From NCBI GenBank assembly GCA_024220505.1, contig JAKZZE010000031.1, forward strand, positions 556,549 through 620,548: 64,000 nt of DNA. The letters run 5' to 3'. Below are positions 1 through 11,828 of this stretch, one piece after another (the stretch's first letter is position 1; each line of letters opens with the position of its first letter). Below the pieces are notes generated by a model. That model worked only from the letters and a program-made list of their open reading frames with translations, did no database searches and was not told where the DNA came from. Made by a program: the position numbers and the translations under genes. This DNA is from Rhizopus arrhizus. Taxonomy: Eukaryota; Mucoromycota; Mucoromycetes; Mucorales; Rhizopodaceae.

Positions 1-1
1 A

Positions 2-202
2 GATACCATTCGGCACATGATAGGTTATGCATTTTGGCAGGATGATGACTATAAGAAACTACTAGATCGTGTAGGTGTCAGCCAACATGATACATTACAT
101 AAAGTAAGACATGCTGTTCAAAAATTAATTGACGCCAAACATAAATGTGTATGGCTTTATTCTCATAAAGATGATTTTGCTTTGCTGTGTTGTTTAACTT
201 AA
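2..202 (+). CDS. 3' end of an unidentified ORF
   Basis: An open frame enters from the left edge of the window and runs about 66 codons to a TAA at 200-202. The first internal ATG is at 17. The peptide is fairly charged (WQDDDYKK, DAKHKC) and has no motif I recognise. It may be the end of a gene that starts outside the window, or part of the same decayed element as the Fanzor-like relic that follows about 90 bases downstream on the same strand. No function is proposed. Confidence 0.25.
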   Translation, partial: DTIRHMIGYAFWQDDDYKKLLDRVGVSQHDTLHKVRHAVQKLIDAKHKCVWLYSHKDDFALLCCLT

Positions 203-290
203 TAAATTGTTATTTTATGAAAAAAACCTATTCTTGTAATTAGTTAGTACATACTCTCACCTTTATAATAAGTGCAGTCGATAATAAAAT

Positions 291-1692
291 GTAAAGGTTA
301 TCGAGCTTCCTTTTCAAGACCCAATTTACAACCAAGCTTTGCAAAGACTAACATCCCTCTTGGTTTTGTATCCCGTTTGATACACATTCGAACCGAACAA
401 TATTTATTATGATGTCAAAGCTAACCCATGTGAGCATATTATGGCCTTCTATCAGCTTGCTCGCTTATTCGAAGCTCTCAGATTACCTATTTTCAATTGC
501 TTCCCTCTTCGCAGAGCGTGAATACCTGGTTATGCAACAATTGATAGTAAAATTCTCTGTCAAAATATTCTTGACCGTCGGTGGATTAATGATGTCAATA
601 AAATGAACCTCTGGGCCGAGATAATTGATATGAATTCTGCAGCTTTGAAACCTCAACAACTTGATGCGCTTCAATTTTGTAGAACAATCCAAACAGATGG
701 TGTGGGTGCCACAGTTCTTAAAAAAGACACGATAGAAAGCATCGATATATTGGTTTTCAAAGGGCTTTTGTAGAACCTGAGCCTTACATAACAGTCCTCA
801 ATGCTCAACAACGTGGAGATATTAATGATCGCCGTATTATTATTGATCCTGGAAGATGAGACCTTTTACACCGTGTACATAAAAACTCAACTGCTGATAC
901 ACTACGCACGTACAGACATACCAAGCCTTGCCAAGATAAGATGGAAAAAACAAAAAAGTATCGTCGTATCTGTGAAGCCGTTAAACCACAAGAAGTACGA
1001 AATGCTGAAGATACTCTTATAAATTCTAGATCTTTAAACTTGCAAAATTTGAAAAATACCTTAGAAACCGTGTATTGGTTACTGAATTATTACATAAACA
1101 TTATACTGAAACTACAACCAATCATTTGACTACTCATCCCTTTCATCGAATATTGAAACTGTCCAGGTGCATTAGAAGGCAAGGATATAGTCACCAAATT
1201 GAAAAGTAAGTTTGGAAACTATGCTGTTTTTGTTATAGATAACTATTCCGTTCCAAACACCCGGTATCAAGAACCTGTGAGAGGCGTCGGGTTCAGAAAG
1301 CTGCTGAAGAAACATGGATTCTTAATGCATTTGATCGATGAGTTTCGAACAAGTCAGTGCTGCCTCTCTTGTGAATATCGTAGTCTGACAACCTTCAAGA
1401 GAATACCAAATCCACGGCCATATCAAAGATGAAATAATCCTGAAATTATTTGCCATGGTTTACTTTAATAATCAAATGCTCTGATTAATAATTAAAATTG
1501 TTCGCTGACTTTTTTTTTTTTTCTCAAGTGAACAAATCAAAATTGCAAAGTGATCGTGCGAAGTAATTTAGGTGCTGAAGAACTTTGCGAACGTTTATGG
1601 AATAGGAGTTTGGTAATATGCCTAAATATGGTTCATATTGTTCGTAACCTTCACTTAAATGAAGAAATATCAGAGAGTTTTCAACGTGCTGG
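291..1692 (+). pseudogene. Fanzor/TnpB-type RNA-guided nuclease, decayed
   Basis: Pieces in one strand order read as a fungal Fanzor (eukaryotic TnpB homologue, RNA-guided DNA nuclease linked to transposons). From about 399 the frame reads NIYYDVKANPCEH and then NCFPLRRA, followed by a TGA at 519-521 where a Trp codon would fit, then GYATIDSK and TDGVGATVLKK. After a stop and frame change (about 770) comes IIIDPGR, the RuvC-I Asp motif (Asp codon 845-847), with a TGA at 857-859. From 1199 the frame reads VGFRKLLKKHGF, LIDEFRTS and CCLSC (zinc-finger half), then NPRPYQR. After roughly 80 bases of AT-rich filler with a T-run it resumes with ERLWNRSLVICLNM; the family normally has Asp after NR (RuvC-III), here a Ser codon at 1607-1609. 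Several stops, a frame change, a lost second Cys pair and a lost catalytic Asp make it inactive. Family motifs are from knowledge; the match is by eye. Confidence 0.72.
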
Positions 1693-2681
1693 GGCTGAAA
1701 GAAGAGGCCCAACTAGAAGAAGAAGATCTGAAAAGAATGAAGAACGACGAGTTTTACCTAGAACCCTGTAAATTTCCAACACGATTATCGCTGTACTACC
1801 CTGGATGCACTTTAGTATTATTATTCAGCTGTTGTACCTTTTATCATTGAATATAGGTTTCGATTTATTATTTATTTTTTACTTGCTAATCTTTTTTTTT
1901 TTTCATTTATTATATGTATTCATAATTGCTATTATTCTTATTTTATCTTTTGTATCATTTTTTCTTCTTCATTTGCTCCAAATTTTTCCTGCTTCTATGC
2001 TAAGCTTGTTTTTACTTTTGCACCATTTTTTTTTAAAAGCATACCAATGGTTTCGGAATAAAATGTATTCCATCCGCTATGAAGTTGACAACTTGTAACA
2101 TAACACAGACGCCAGTGATACAGCTTCTCTTGATTCTTGACTCTTTCAATACTTCAAAGGTATACATCACTGCATAAACACCCTTCAAATTTTCACCACA
2201 TTCTTTACTTTTCACTGCTTTTTTACTTTTGATTTCCAAAGGGTTTTTAAATTCTTTTTTATGCATTTTATTTGAATTTGTCTATATGAATTACTATGAA
2301 TACATCCTAAGTTCAATGAGGCTTCTTAATAAATTTCACTACTTGATCAAATACATTTCAAATATAACATGGCAATAGCGACTCTAATTTTTTCAAAAGT
2401 GGTAACCGTGTCATCCTATTTTTCATTCAGAAAAAAATAAATAAATAAAAGCCAATATAAAAACGTGGAGGTAAAGTTTAGCATTTACATTATTAATAAA
2501 AAAAAACAGTTAAATCAAATGGAATATATTATCATTAAATTCATATCTAATAAAATGTCCTAATCCGAGCTTAAATTACGTACGAAGTATTTCTGAAACA
2601 GTTGTCCAAAAATAGCATCTTTAATTTTTTAAATTTTAATATAGCAAAATAATGTATTTCATTAGTTTGAGCAAAAGTTCA
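1693..2681. other. AT-rich intergenic DNA
   Basis: About 1 kb with no supported gene. It is rich in T-runs and A-runs, and the longest frames are low-complexity Leu/Phe-rich readings of T tracts. It contains the end of the Fanzor relic on the left and the 3' flank of AOS1 on the right; nothing else is recognisable. Confidence 0.6.
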
Positions 2682-2937
2682 TCATAAATGATGCAGCGAT
2701 CCTGTTTCTATAACCAAACAGTAAGTTTTTATGAATAATAAGATAGTTTGGCTGAGGGAAATATGGGGACGTACGAATCACTTACCGTCAAGTCCATTGT
2801 AGTAAAGCCAATTCTTTATGGGTAGCTCATTAGCAGAAAGTGTTCGCAATATATCTTGAGCTAAGATCCCACCGAGTATTGCTGCTACTGGAGATATCTC
2901 TGTATGGAACAATGCACAAACCTCTCTATTTTTAACG

Positions 2938-2968
<31 letters not shown>

Positions 2969-4124
2969 TCAGACAAATTTATGATAGAATCAAGTATGCT
3001 ACTTACTTGAATAAAGCTGTATTGAATAAAGTTGAATCAGAAATGCCCATACTTTCAAGGTATTCGTTTATTTTTTCTCCTATAAAATCTTCATTTTCTT
3101 CACATGGAAACGTGCCATAATCCCTTTGAAACATTAATAAAACTAATGCACCATATTTTAATTAATAAGTTGCAAATGTTATTGATTTTAAAATATTACT
3201 GTAAATAACAAAAGCAAGAGGCGATGTTCTTTTTTTGAGTGTCTTTAAGGACATGCTTGACCAATCTTTTGATAATGAACTCTCTAGGCTTGCATATTGT
3301 TCTGTATATGCAATTCTTTCTGAGCTTTTACTAGAACTTTTTTCTCTATCATTATTTTTTAATTCATTCAGCATCATTAACAAGATATCCTATTTACGGT
3401 ATGTAGACATGCTCTACCAAGTCACAAAATATGTAACCAAACCAACCAAACGCATCTGCTACATAGAATGGTTTCTTTATCTTTCTCCTTAGCTGATTAA
3501 CTCGGATCTAAACAGCCTAGCATTAGCATTATAGAATGCAAAACAGCTGATATCTACCATAGTTTCATAGTCAGAGTGAATTAAACAAACAATGCTGAAT
3601 GATTCAAAATAACTATCTGGTTTTTCTGAAATATCTTCTGTGTCAACATAAACATGAACACGAGGATTCAACAACTGAATATTACGTGCAGCTGATTCTG
3701 CTCTCTAAAATCAATGGTTATGTGATTATTTCAATATGAAATTGAAAAATAGATATTACATTCTTTCCAATATCGTCTTCATGCAATAGAAACTGTGATC
3801 CCAAATCATACTCTTTGACAATTTCGTGATCAAGTAATGTAATGCTAGCGACACCAGCTAGAGCAAGATTTTTGCAGACCTCATTACTTAATGCGCGAAC
3901 ACTAGCAATTAAAATGTGCGCTTTCCCAATACTATGAGTTACAAAACTCATAAGTATAACAGAAAGTATTGTATTCTATTTACCGTTGCTGTGCGTCAAG
4001 TCCCCATAATCTAATTTGACGATCATAGATAGCAGCCTCATCTTTTATCAAAAATCCTCTAAAGATCAGTATTTATTATAAAATATTTTTCAATCAGATG
4101 CAGACCTTTTGAAATTGAAGTCAT
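2682..4124 (-). CDS. AOS1: SUMO-activating enzyme E1 subunit AOS1/SAE1
   Basis: Small subunit of the heterodimeric SUMO E1; with UBA2 it adenylates SUMO before transfer to UBC9, mainly in the nucleus. Nine exons fit GT-AG introns of about 50-80 nt: 4106-4124, 3984-4056, 3760-3931, 3558-3704, 3398-3507, 3200-3345, 3007-3142, 2786-2925, 2682-2707. They sum to 969 nt, an open 322-residue protein, close to fungal Aos1 size. Diagnostic pieces are YDRQIRLWGLDAQQR near residue 17, the Rossmann strand and helix (AHILIASVRALSNEVCKNL), ESAARNIQLLNPRV, DAFGWFGYIFCDL, and the C-terminal AAILGGILAQDILRTLS. As expected for AOS1 there is no catalytic-Cys domain, which lies in UBA2. An in-frame ATG at 4157 could add 11 residues. 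One intron carries an A/T run near 2938-2967. It is divergent from the next gene and is the clearest host gene here. Confidence 0.93.
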
Positions 4125-4473
4125 TTCGGAAGAAAAGTTCACTATATGTTCACGCATATTCCACAAGAATCCTATTCAGTATCGTAATTTGAAAAAAAAA
4201 AAAAAAAAAAAAAAAAAAAGCCGCACAATGCCCACAAGTATTAGCTTATAAGAGTGAACAACGAACTGACAACTGTATTCCACTATAAGTTTTTACTGTT
4301 GTTTAATTTATTGCACTATCGCTTCGCATAAGATATGTAATAGATACGCTTTCTAAGTGTATTTAAAAAAGAAAAGCCCGTGTTGGCTGTCAGACTGCAA
4401 CGTTTATTGTGTTGTAAACAAATTTTTTGTGTACAATCTTTTTTTTTTTTTTTTTCATTCTGTATTTTGGAAT
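4125..4473. promoter_or_regulatory. Divergent promoter region between AOS1 and the Trp-rich gene
   Basis: A ~350-bp spacer separates the two divergent start codons. It holds a long A-run (about 4191-4219) and a T-run (about 4440-4455) just before the plus-strand ATG. Such poly(dA:dT) tracts are typical of nucleosome-depleted fungal promoters; their role here is inferred. No specific factor site is claimed. Confidence 0.45.
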
Positions 4474-7400
4474 ATGGTGCAGTTTATTAAAGCTAGACGA
4501 CAACATAATTTAGAATATTTAGGTGAAGACGATTCTGAAGCTTCTCAAATAATATCTATGTCTGATGACGATTACACTGACCCGTCAGATAATGACAGCT
4601 ATGATTCTGATTGCTCCGACTCTCATGATTCCAATTGCAGTGACAGTGGTCTTCAAGAATCAGATAGCGATCATAATTCAATTTTGCCCAAGGACAGACT
4701 CTCCGAAAACGATAGCCAAACCGTAAACACTATCCAACAGAAAATATCCGAGCCAGTATTTGAAATAGATTACGAGGATCATGATAGATACACTGAACTA
4801 TATAACGAATGGCTTGCAAAAAATGGCTCAAATAGTAATCTAAAGAAGACGGTTATGGAAAGCAAAGAAAGAACAGCAAAGAACGAAAACATAAAAAATA
4901 AAGTTGGGTCTTCAATGGATCAGAACACCATTCTTTCTCTCAAAGAGAAAAAAGAAGAGCAAATAAACAGCTCCCATTCATCAAGCACTACTTGGAACAG
5001 ATCGCGCGCTTTTAGTAAACAATCGTCGAGAACTGGAAATGTCAGCTTCAGTAGTATAAAGCCTTTTAAGGAGAAAAGTTGCAGCCGTAATAGTAATGAG
5101 GAATCTCTTTCGTATGAAAATATGAAAGCACCTCAAAAAAACATATTTGATCAGTATAAGCATAGCACAAATGTCTCTCAATTGCTCGACAAGCCATATA
5201 ATTCAACCTGGTTTAGAAACAAAGGCTACAATGGAAATAAAAACCAACATGGTAACCGATCCTCCAGTTTGCATTATAGCAATAGCAAAACAGCTATTAC
5301 TCACATTAATACTGAGAATGCTTGGTCAACTGTAACTCCAGATAAGCTTTGGGAACATGATAAAGATACTATTTTAACTGCTGCATATCCCAGTACATCT
5401 GAGCCATCCGAGAAAGCTATACTTGATTCAGACGATAACATTAAGAACGATTGTGTCATTAAAGGTTCCAATGCAGCAAAAGAGGATAAACTTCGTAGTA
5501 AGGGTAGCGACATGAATAATAAGACTGCTTCTGATAACATTGCAATGATCAATCTTTGGGATGATAAACCGATTGACGTAATCCCTGAACAACTGACTAT
5601 TGACGATACATCTTTTGTCAGCCAGAGAGCATCGGAAACTAAAAATACCGACAAATGTTCCACTCTTAATCTTAACAGTGTGGTGTCAGTAACAAATTCA
5701 CTAAATTCACAAGATACACACGGTTCTGAGTCTATAAACCAAAAACAAAATACCGAGCTGAAGAATGATGCGTGTACTTCACAGCAATCAACAAACAACA
5801 ATAAAAATACTAATTCACTTAATTATAAAACATCTCTAAAGCCTGAACCATCAAGTAATGCATGGAATGAGTTTGCCTTGAAGGAGTCATTGGCCAACAA
5901 CTTACTCAATAGACCATCAATTATTACTGGAGACAAAAGAATTCCCACTAAAAAAGACTTTAATTGTAAATTTTTGTAATATTGGTTACATTTATTATTT
6001 GAAGACTAAATTATTTTCTTTAAAAAAAAATAGACACTGATCACGATAAGCTCTCTAATGAAAGCTCAAAAACCGCTACTTCTTTATCACAAAATGCGAA
6101 TACTACACCTAGGAGAAGATATATTCGACAAAATCAATCACCACGACCAGCTTGGGAAACTGTGGACGATAAAAAATTGAAGACTTTGAAAGGTAAAAAA
6201 AAAAAAAAAAAAAAAGCAGCTTCTTATATGATACTTATACTACGTATACATCAACAGAACCTCAAAGTAATGTTAATGATTGGACTGTAATTAATCGACA
6301 AAATACATCCAAAGCTGTTAATGACTCATTAAAAACATCAAATGCTATTTTATGGAGCAATAGCAATATCCAACCAGAAACTAATTCTTGCAAGCTTAGT
6401 TGCTATGTCAGCAGTCATACTCATACAAGAAAACCACGCAAAAATAGCCCTTCGAGAACATCTGTGAAAGCTTCTGACATCAATGACGATTTTAACGACC
6501 ATAAAATATATTATCCATGGGAGATTGTAATATTAATAAGGAAGAATACAACATGATTGTTGACAATAAAGCTAACATTGAGCACACTCACCGCAAACAA
6601 AACGTCTTAGAAGATCGTCAGAAAGAAAATATTGAATCTGATTTTACGAAACACACAGCTATGAATGATCAGATTTCGAGTTACGAGATGACTGAAGCTA
6701 ATTTTTTATCACATGAGTATAGTTCATGGCCAATTATTGAGAATAGAAAGAACAACAGTAACTTGACTACAAGTATCGAATCAGAACCTACTAGTAGCAA
6801 TTATACTTCATGGACGATTAATAAATATGATCCAAACTATTCCTGGACTAATGCTTATGAGAATCAATCGAATGGAAATACACAAAGCAGAAGTAGTGTT
6901 TCACCAACTGCTTCACAGAGATCTGATAATGATGTTGAGATTTATAAAACAAAATCTCCTATTAGAAACAATGGCTGGTCTGATAAAATAGCTACAAAAC
7001 ATGGTGATAGTGTAGCAATTAGAATAAGCAGCTGTAGTAGTAGTATAAAGCATCAAAGTAATAAGAAAATCAGCCTTTTAGATGCATACGATATGAACGG
7101 AATGTCTTACCAAGAAAACTTAACACAGCAAAAATCAAAGTCTGGATGTCACCGGAAGAATTTGCCAATTAAAAATTACCATTACAATTCAAATGATGCG
7201 CATAATTATTACACCAACAAAGATGCAAATGATTCATGGGACAAACCATCTTTGGGGAAGATAATACCTCATTATGAACATATCAGCACCTACGAGTTCA
7301 ATTCTAATCATCCCAATCAACTGCATTCTGCAAACAACTCGACTCAGTTTACAGAGAGCTTTAAAAATAATGAATATGTCGATGACACCGATGGTATATA

Positions 7401-8076
7401 TCAAGATAAAAAATCAAAAGTGAATACAGCTAAGGAAGTCATGCAAGCTGCAGAGGAACTGCCTTCTGACTTAACTGTAACAGCCACACATGTTCATGAT
7501 GATCTTGACATGAGAATTACATTGGACGATGAAAATGATCCTAATTGGCTTGAAAGCCAAACTGTCTTTGGTATACCTCCTCCAGCCAAAACGTACACAA
7601 CAAAAATAAATGATAAAATGATACCAAATGAACAAACATGCGAAACAGAAGACTCACAAAGATTTGTCAATAGCACAGATAAGAGCCAGTCTCAAAGCCT
7701 ATATAATCAAACTCAACTTGCCCCTATACTCTATACCCAAGCTGCTCAGATTAACAATGGAAACTTAAATGTTGCATATGTTCCAATAGTTTCATATAGT
7801 CCAAATGGAACGCCTGTATATACTATGACATATCCTGTTTATCAGGCGGCAAACAACAATATTACAGGATCTAAAGGCACCAATGAGGCTGATCCAAATA
7901 ATAGTTATTATTGTCACCCTGTGCCTGTAAGATATGAAGCAAATGGTATGGTTTATTATGGTGTCAATACGCCCATGTATCCACCAATCTACTATTCACC
8001 GGAACTGATTGGAAACTGCCGAGATGATCAGATGCATTTAAGAGAAGATGGCTGGGGGTCTAAAATTAATGAGTAA
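4474..8076 (+). CDS. Large disordered Ser/Asn-rich protein with many isolated Trp motifs
   Basis: Four exons fit: 4474-5965, 6034-6192, 6258-6463, 6541-8076, total 3393 nt, 1130 residues. Introns 1 and 2 (68 and 65 nt) have clear GT...AG. Intron 3 (6464-6540, GTGAAA...AATAAG) is weaker but restores the frame; the alternative is a frameshift near 6500. The ATG at 4474 is chosen because upstream sequence is a T-run. Residues ~25-80 are acidic Ser/Asp-rich (SDDDYTDPSDNDSYDSD). The body is Ser/Thr/Asn-rich and predicted disordered, with single Trp residues in small polar contexts: ENAWSTVT, INLWDDKP, SNAWNEF, RPAWETV, NDWTVIN, SSWPII, TSWTIN, YSWTNAY, NNGWSDK, NDSWDK, EDGWGS. The C-terminal ~120 residues are Tyr/Pro-rich (YVPIVSYSPNG, MYPPIYYSPE). 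Trp spaced this way recalls GW/WG Argonaute-hook proteins, which is inference only. A poly(A) signal-like AATAAA lies just after the stop. Confidence 0.75.
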
Positions 8077-9661
8077 CTCTGTTTAATAAAAGTCTTAAAA
8101 ATCATATTGAAACGAAAAGGTTGTTTTGATTTTTGATGGAATAAAAAATAAGTATTGCTCATAAAAATAATGACCTTCGTATGTTATACATGTAGTTTTT
8201 TCATCAAATGTTAATATCAATGTAAAATTATAAAATTTTGGTGGTTTAAAAGACAGAGTCATCTCATTACAAGGTTTATGAGGTAAATAGGAAAGAATTA
8301 TTGACACTATTCCCCAGAGTACTATTTTATAATAATACTGTTGCATTCACATAACTAATAAAGAGATCATTCATGGATAAATTTAAATATTACGGAATTA
8401 TAGTTAAACTAACCGCTAATAAATATGAGGATTCTTGTTTTATCTCGTAAGAATAAAAAGACTATAAAATTCAACGAGACTTAAAAAAGTTATATTTTTA
8501 TTTAATATTATTGTATCTGGTATTCATATTCTTTTCATGAAGATTCAATTAAATCCTTTTCAAGATACTTTAATTATAGCCGTAGATCTAGTATGAATAA
8601 ATATTAATATGAAGACCTGTTCCTGATTATGCAAGTGAACTGTATAATTATTTCTTAAGTAGATCTATTTTTCATTTATGTGTCATTGCATCAGGAGCTA
8701 TATTAAAACAACTTGTATTGAGTTAAAGGAGTGGAATTAGTTATGACAGAATAATAGAGAAAAGACTGCGATAAATCTTTGTAAAGCATTCACTACTCTG
8801 ATTTCTTATAAATTGAATATGAATCATGTTTAAAGTATGTTGGGATACGACAATTCTGCAATAATCATCTTTTCATCCCATTATTCATATTGGTGCTCTA
8901 ACAGCTATATCGGAACCTGACTCAAGAATAATAGCTCAATGCAACCCTAATCTGTAATGATTGTCAAATTAATAATATATTTCTCTTTAGGAAATGGGAG
9001 TTTTAGGTAAAAGTATAATATAGCAACAAAGATAAAGAAATACTGTTAGAACTTGGTATCTCTTTATTAAGTTAAGATAACTATAATTCAGATTCTACAT
9101 GTAAAAAGTGAGAGTATTTATAGACATGATACGGATAAAGAATTAGGACAGATTTATAATCAACTTGACAGAATAGATGATTACTATTTCTAATTATTAG
9201 TTTAGCCTGTTCCTAGCTTGTATTGTCAATTATGCTATTGGAATGGTTTCAGATAACTCTGGACATATAACTATTTAAGGAGACGATACGGATGAATATA
9301 AAGACCTTTAGTTCCGTGATTGGATATCATTGCTAATAATAGTATCTCAGTCAGGATAAATATTTCCATGACTAATGATGATCCGGTAAGTAATCGTCAT
9401 TCCCTATTCAACATGCGCATATTATTAATAAACTATATTACAACTATGTCATCTTATTTGACTATGTGAAGATGATATGAATAAAGCTTAATATAAAAAT
9501 CTAATCAAAGTATTTTATTGATCTGTGTTGGGAATAATGTTATAAATGATTCCAAGTTATGTCAACATATTATTCAGGATCATATCTGATTCCTTTTACT
9601 AAAATAAAGTGACTATAATCTTATGTATCCTTAACACTTTGAAATCAAAGTATGTTAAAAT
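8077..9661. other. AT-rich DNA with LTR remnants
   Basis: No gene is supported in this 1.6-kb stretch. A degraded LTR probably starts at about 8838 (TGTTGGGATACGACA) and shares the block TATATCGGAACCTG (about 8907) with the solo LTR at 12555-12977 and with sequence near 51430. Its right end is not clear. The remainder shows similar AT-rich, LTR-like texture without defined ends. Confidence 0.45.
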
Positions 9662-10227
9662 TGTTGTAGAACAGCAACTAATTGTAGATGACATTGATAA
9701 ACATAAGTCTTAATACAAGATCATAATTAAAATAAAATAAAATATAAGTTTGTTTAAATAAGATAATACAATCAATTCCAATTAAACATATTCTTTTAGA
9801 ATATGTACTCTATTAATGATGGTTATTTGAGAAGAAGAAGTATCAACTAAAATAACAAAATCCAATCCAATGTCAGGAATATTTCTAATATTTCGCATAA
9901 TTGAAGTAACGCGTAAAATAACGTTATCCAGATCAGTGAGGAATTCCCAGAGTAAAAAGATAGTCTATGACAGACATGCAAAAGAACAAATGAAAAGTTT
10001 TTATAATCATAGTTATAGATGACACTTGCTAAAGTACCTGAATATTAGAAGAACGCTTACAATAGAAGATATCAAGCCACTCACTCAATAAGATATAAAT
10101 ACCTGCCTTCAGTTAGAATAATTTTTACTTCAACTTAAGCTGAAATAAAGATGAGTCTCAAAAAGTACTCCAAACTGTTTATTTTTGTTTCCATCTTTTA
10201 TTTTATTACCTTAACCATTATACAACA
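9662..10227 (+). repeat. Solo LTR of a Ty3/gypsy family (sibling of Gy-C 3' LTR)
   Basis: Starts TGTTGTAGAACAGC and ends TTATACAACA, 566 bp. The start and the terminal part (GTCTCAAAAAGTA) match the LTR at 26746-27320 (575 bp) that follows the Gy-C pol gene. Flanks are AAAAT on the left and AGAAT on the right, one mismatch from a 5-bp target-site duplication. No coding sequence is attached, so it is read as a solo LTR formed by LTR-LTR recombination. Confidence 0.65.
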
Positions 10228-10861
10228 AGAATAAGCTTATTTAATATCAAATATAAAAGCCATCAGCCTCAATAACTACACGGCATCGATCTGGCATACT
10301 TTTAATAAATTTTTGGAACTCTTCAGCAGTGATTTGGTACCAAGTGTGCCCTATACGGTCCCATAGCTCATTTATACCACATGGAGGACAGTCATAGTTT
10401 CTAAGCAACCATCTTTTAAGTAATTGCCACATGTTTTTGATTGGGTTTAAGCCTGGTGATTGTGGTGGCCATTTCATTACATGAAATTCTTGCTCATTTA
10501 GGCATTTTGATATGAGTTTAGCTGTATGCTTGGGGTCATTGTCCTGCATAAAAGTGAATTCATTTGTAGATTTTCCACTTTCTTTCATATACCAAGCCAA
10601 AGAATTCATCAAATTATCTTGTAAAACCACCAAATAGACGTCCTTTGTCATGCACTTGCCCACATCCACAATATAGCCTGGGCCATACCAGCTAATACAG
10701 CTCCATACCATTATACAATCTCCTCCATGCTTCACTGTCTCACGAACCTGATGCTTTTTTAACGGTTTACCTGGCACTTTCCATGCATAAGACTTTCCGT
10801 TGGATCCAAAACGGTTGTCTTTGGTTTCGTCAGACTGATGTATCCATCGTTCATAGCTCGA

Positions 10862-11283
10862 TAAGAAAACAGTATTAATAAGCTACATGTAAAATATATC
10901 CAATAGATAGGCTACAGGTTAATTCGGATAATCTTCATTAAGGATAAGATGCTGCGTAATTGCACGGTTAAATTATATTAAATCCAGGAACTAAATCACA
11001 GTCAATCGCAGTCAATCATATACGAGTATTCTATGGATAAATGCTTATGATGACAAAGATAACAATGGAAGAACACGTAACCATTATCTATTTGTCATCA
11101 GTTATATCATACTCATTAATTATTAATCCATGACATGAAATATTATCCGTGTATGAAAAGTATAAATAGAGTATCATTTTCTTATTAAATAAAACAATCT
11201 CTTTATCGAGTCTTGTCCTCTCTTGTTCCTTTCTATTCTTAGATAAATCACAGACCATATGATATTCATTCAGTAGTTTACTT
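10862..11283 (+). repeat. LTR-like insertion inside the Tc1 transposase
   Basis: About 420 bp of AT-rich DNA separates codons of the transposase (left flank reads YERWIH, right flank reads WKVNY, on the minus strand). It has LTR texture in plus orientation: AAAAGTATAAATAGAG as a TATA-like core at about 11157, then an AATAAA-containing stretch. Exact ends and target-site duplication could not be fixed. Confidence 0.5.
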
Positions 11284-11536
11284 TCCAGTCAATGTGCTGA
11301 CGAGCCCATTGGAACCTCCTCTTTCTATCTCTTTCATTAGTTAAAGGTTTCTTTGGCTTGACAAATGAGACCAAACCAGCATCTTTTAATGCCCTACGTA
11401 CAGTATCTACAGAAACTGACTTGACCAAGTTCTGCTCCAACGACTGCTGTGCTTGTACAGCGTTTTCGAGTCCATCTGCTGTTACAGCGCGAACGAGGTG
11501 CTGCTTGAAATATTTGCAGATAAAAAGTGAGAAAAA

Positions 11537-11828
11537 AGAAAGGAAATAGTACTTGAAAACTAGTGAATGAGTCTCTATGTAACCTCTTTATTAGATTTCA
11601 AGACAAGAGAGAGAACCTATTTAATCAAACTACGCCTTTATATAGGAAATGAAATTATTCAGGGACCGAAGTGAGTTCAAGGTCAATTTTAGTATTGAGC
11701 TTGAACAATATAAACATTGTATATGAGCTTTTAAGGAATATGTAATAAGTAATATTATGTATTCAGTACTTGTTATTTATTATATAAGATCTGAGTAATC
11801 TCATACGAATAATAAGTATTTAATGAGG
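11537..11828 (-). repeat. Second LTR-like insertion inside the Tc1 transposase
   Basis: Roughly 290 bp interrupts the same transposase between CRIYLIKY and KYFKQH (minus strand). AAATA occurs at both junctions, compatible with a 5-bp duplication, but the TG...CA ends are not evident. Minus-strand orientation is suggested by CCTATATAAAGG followed by AATAAAGAGG. Confidence 0.45.

Noticed and set aside
4357..4473. N-terminal extension of the Trp-rich protein to 4357
   Set aside because: It would begin at GTG and run through a long T-run giving poly-Phe; the ATG at 4474 is the better start.
5301..5801. 166-codon open frame antisense to the Trp-rich gene
   Set aside because: It lies wholly opposite a well-supported exon, has no motif, and is explained by the codon bias of the sense strand.
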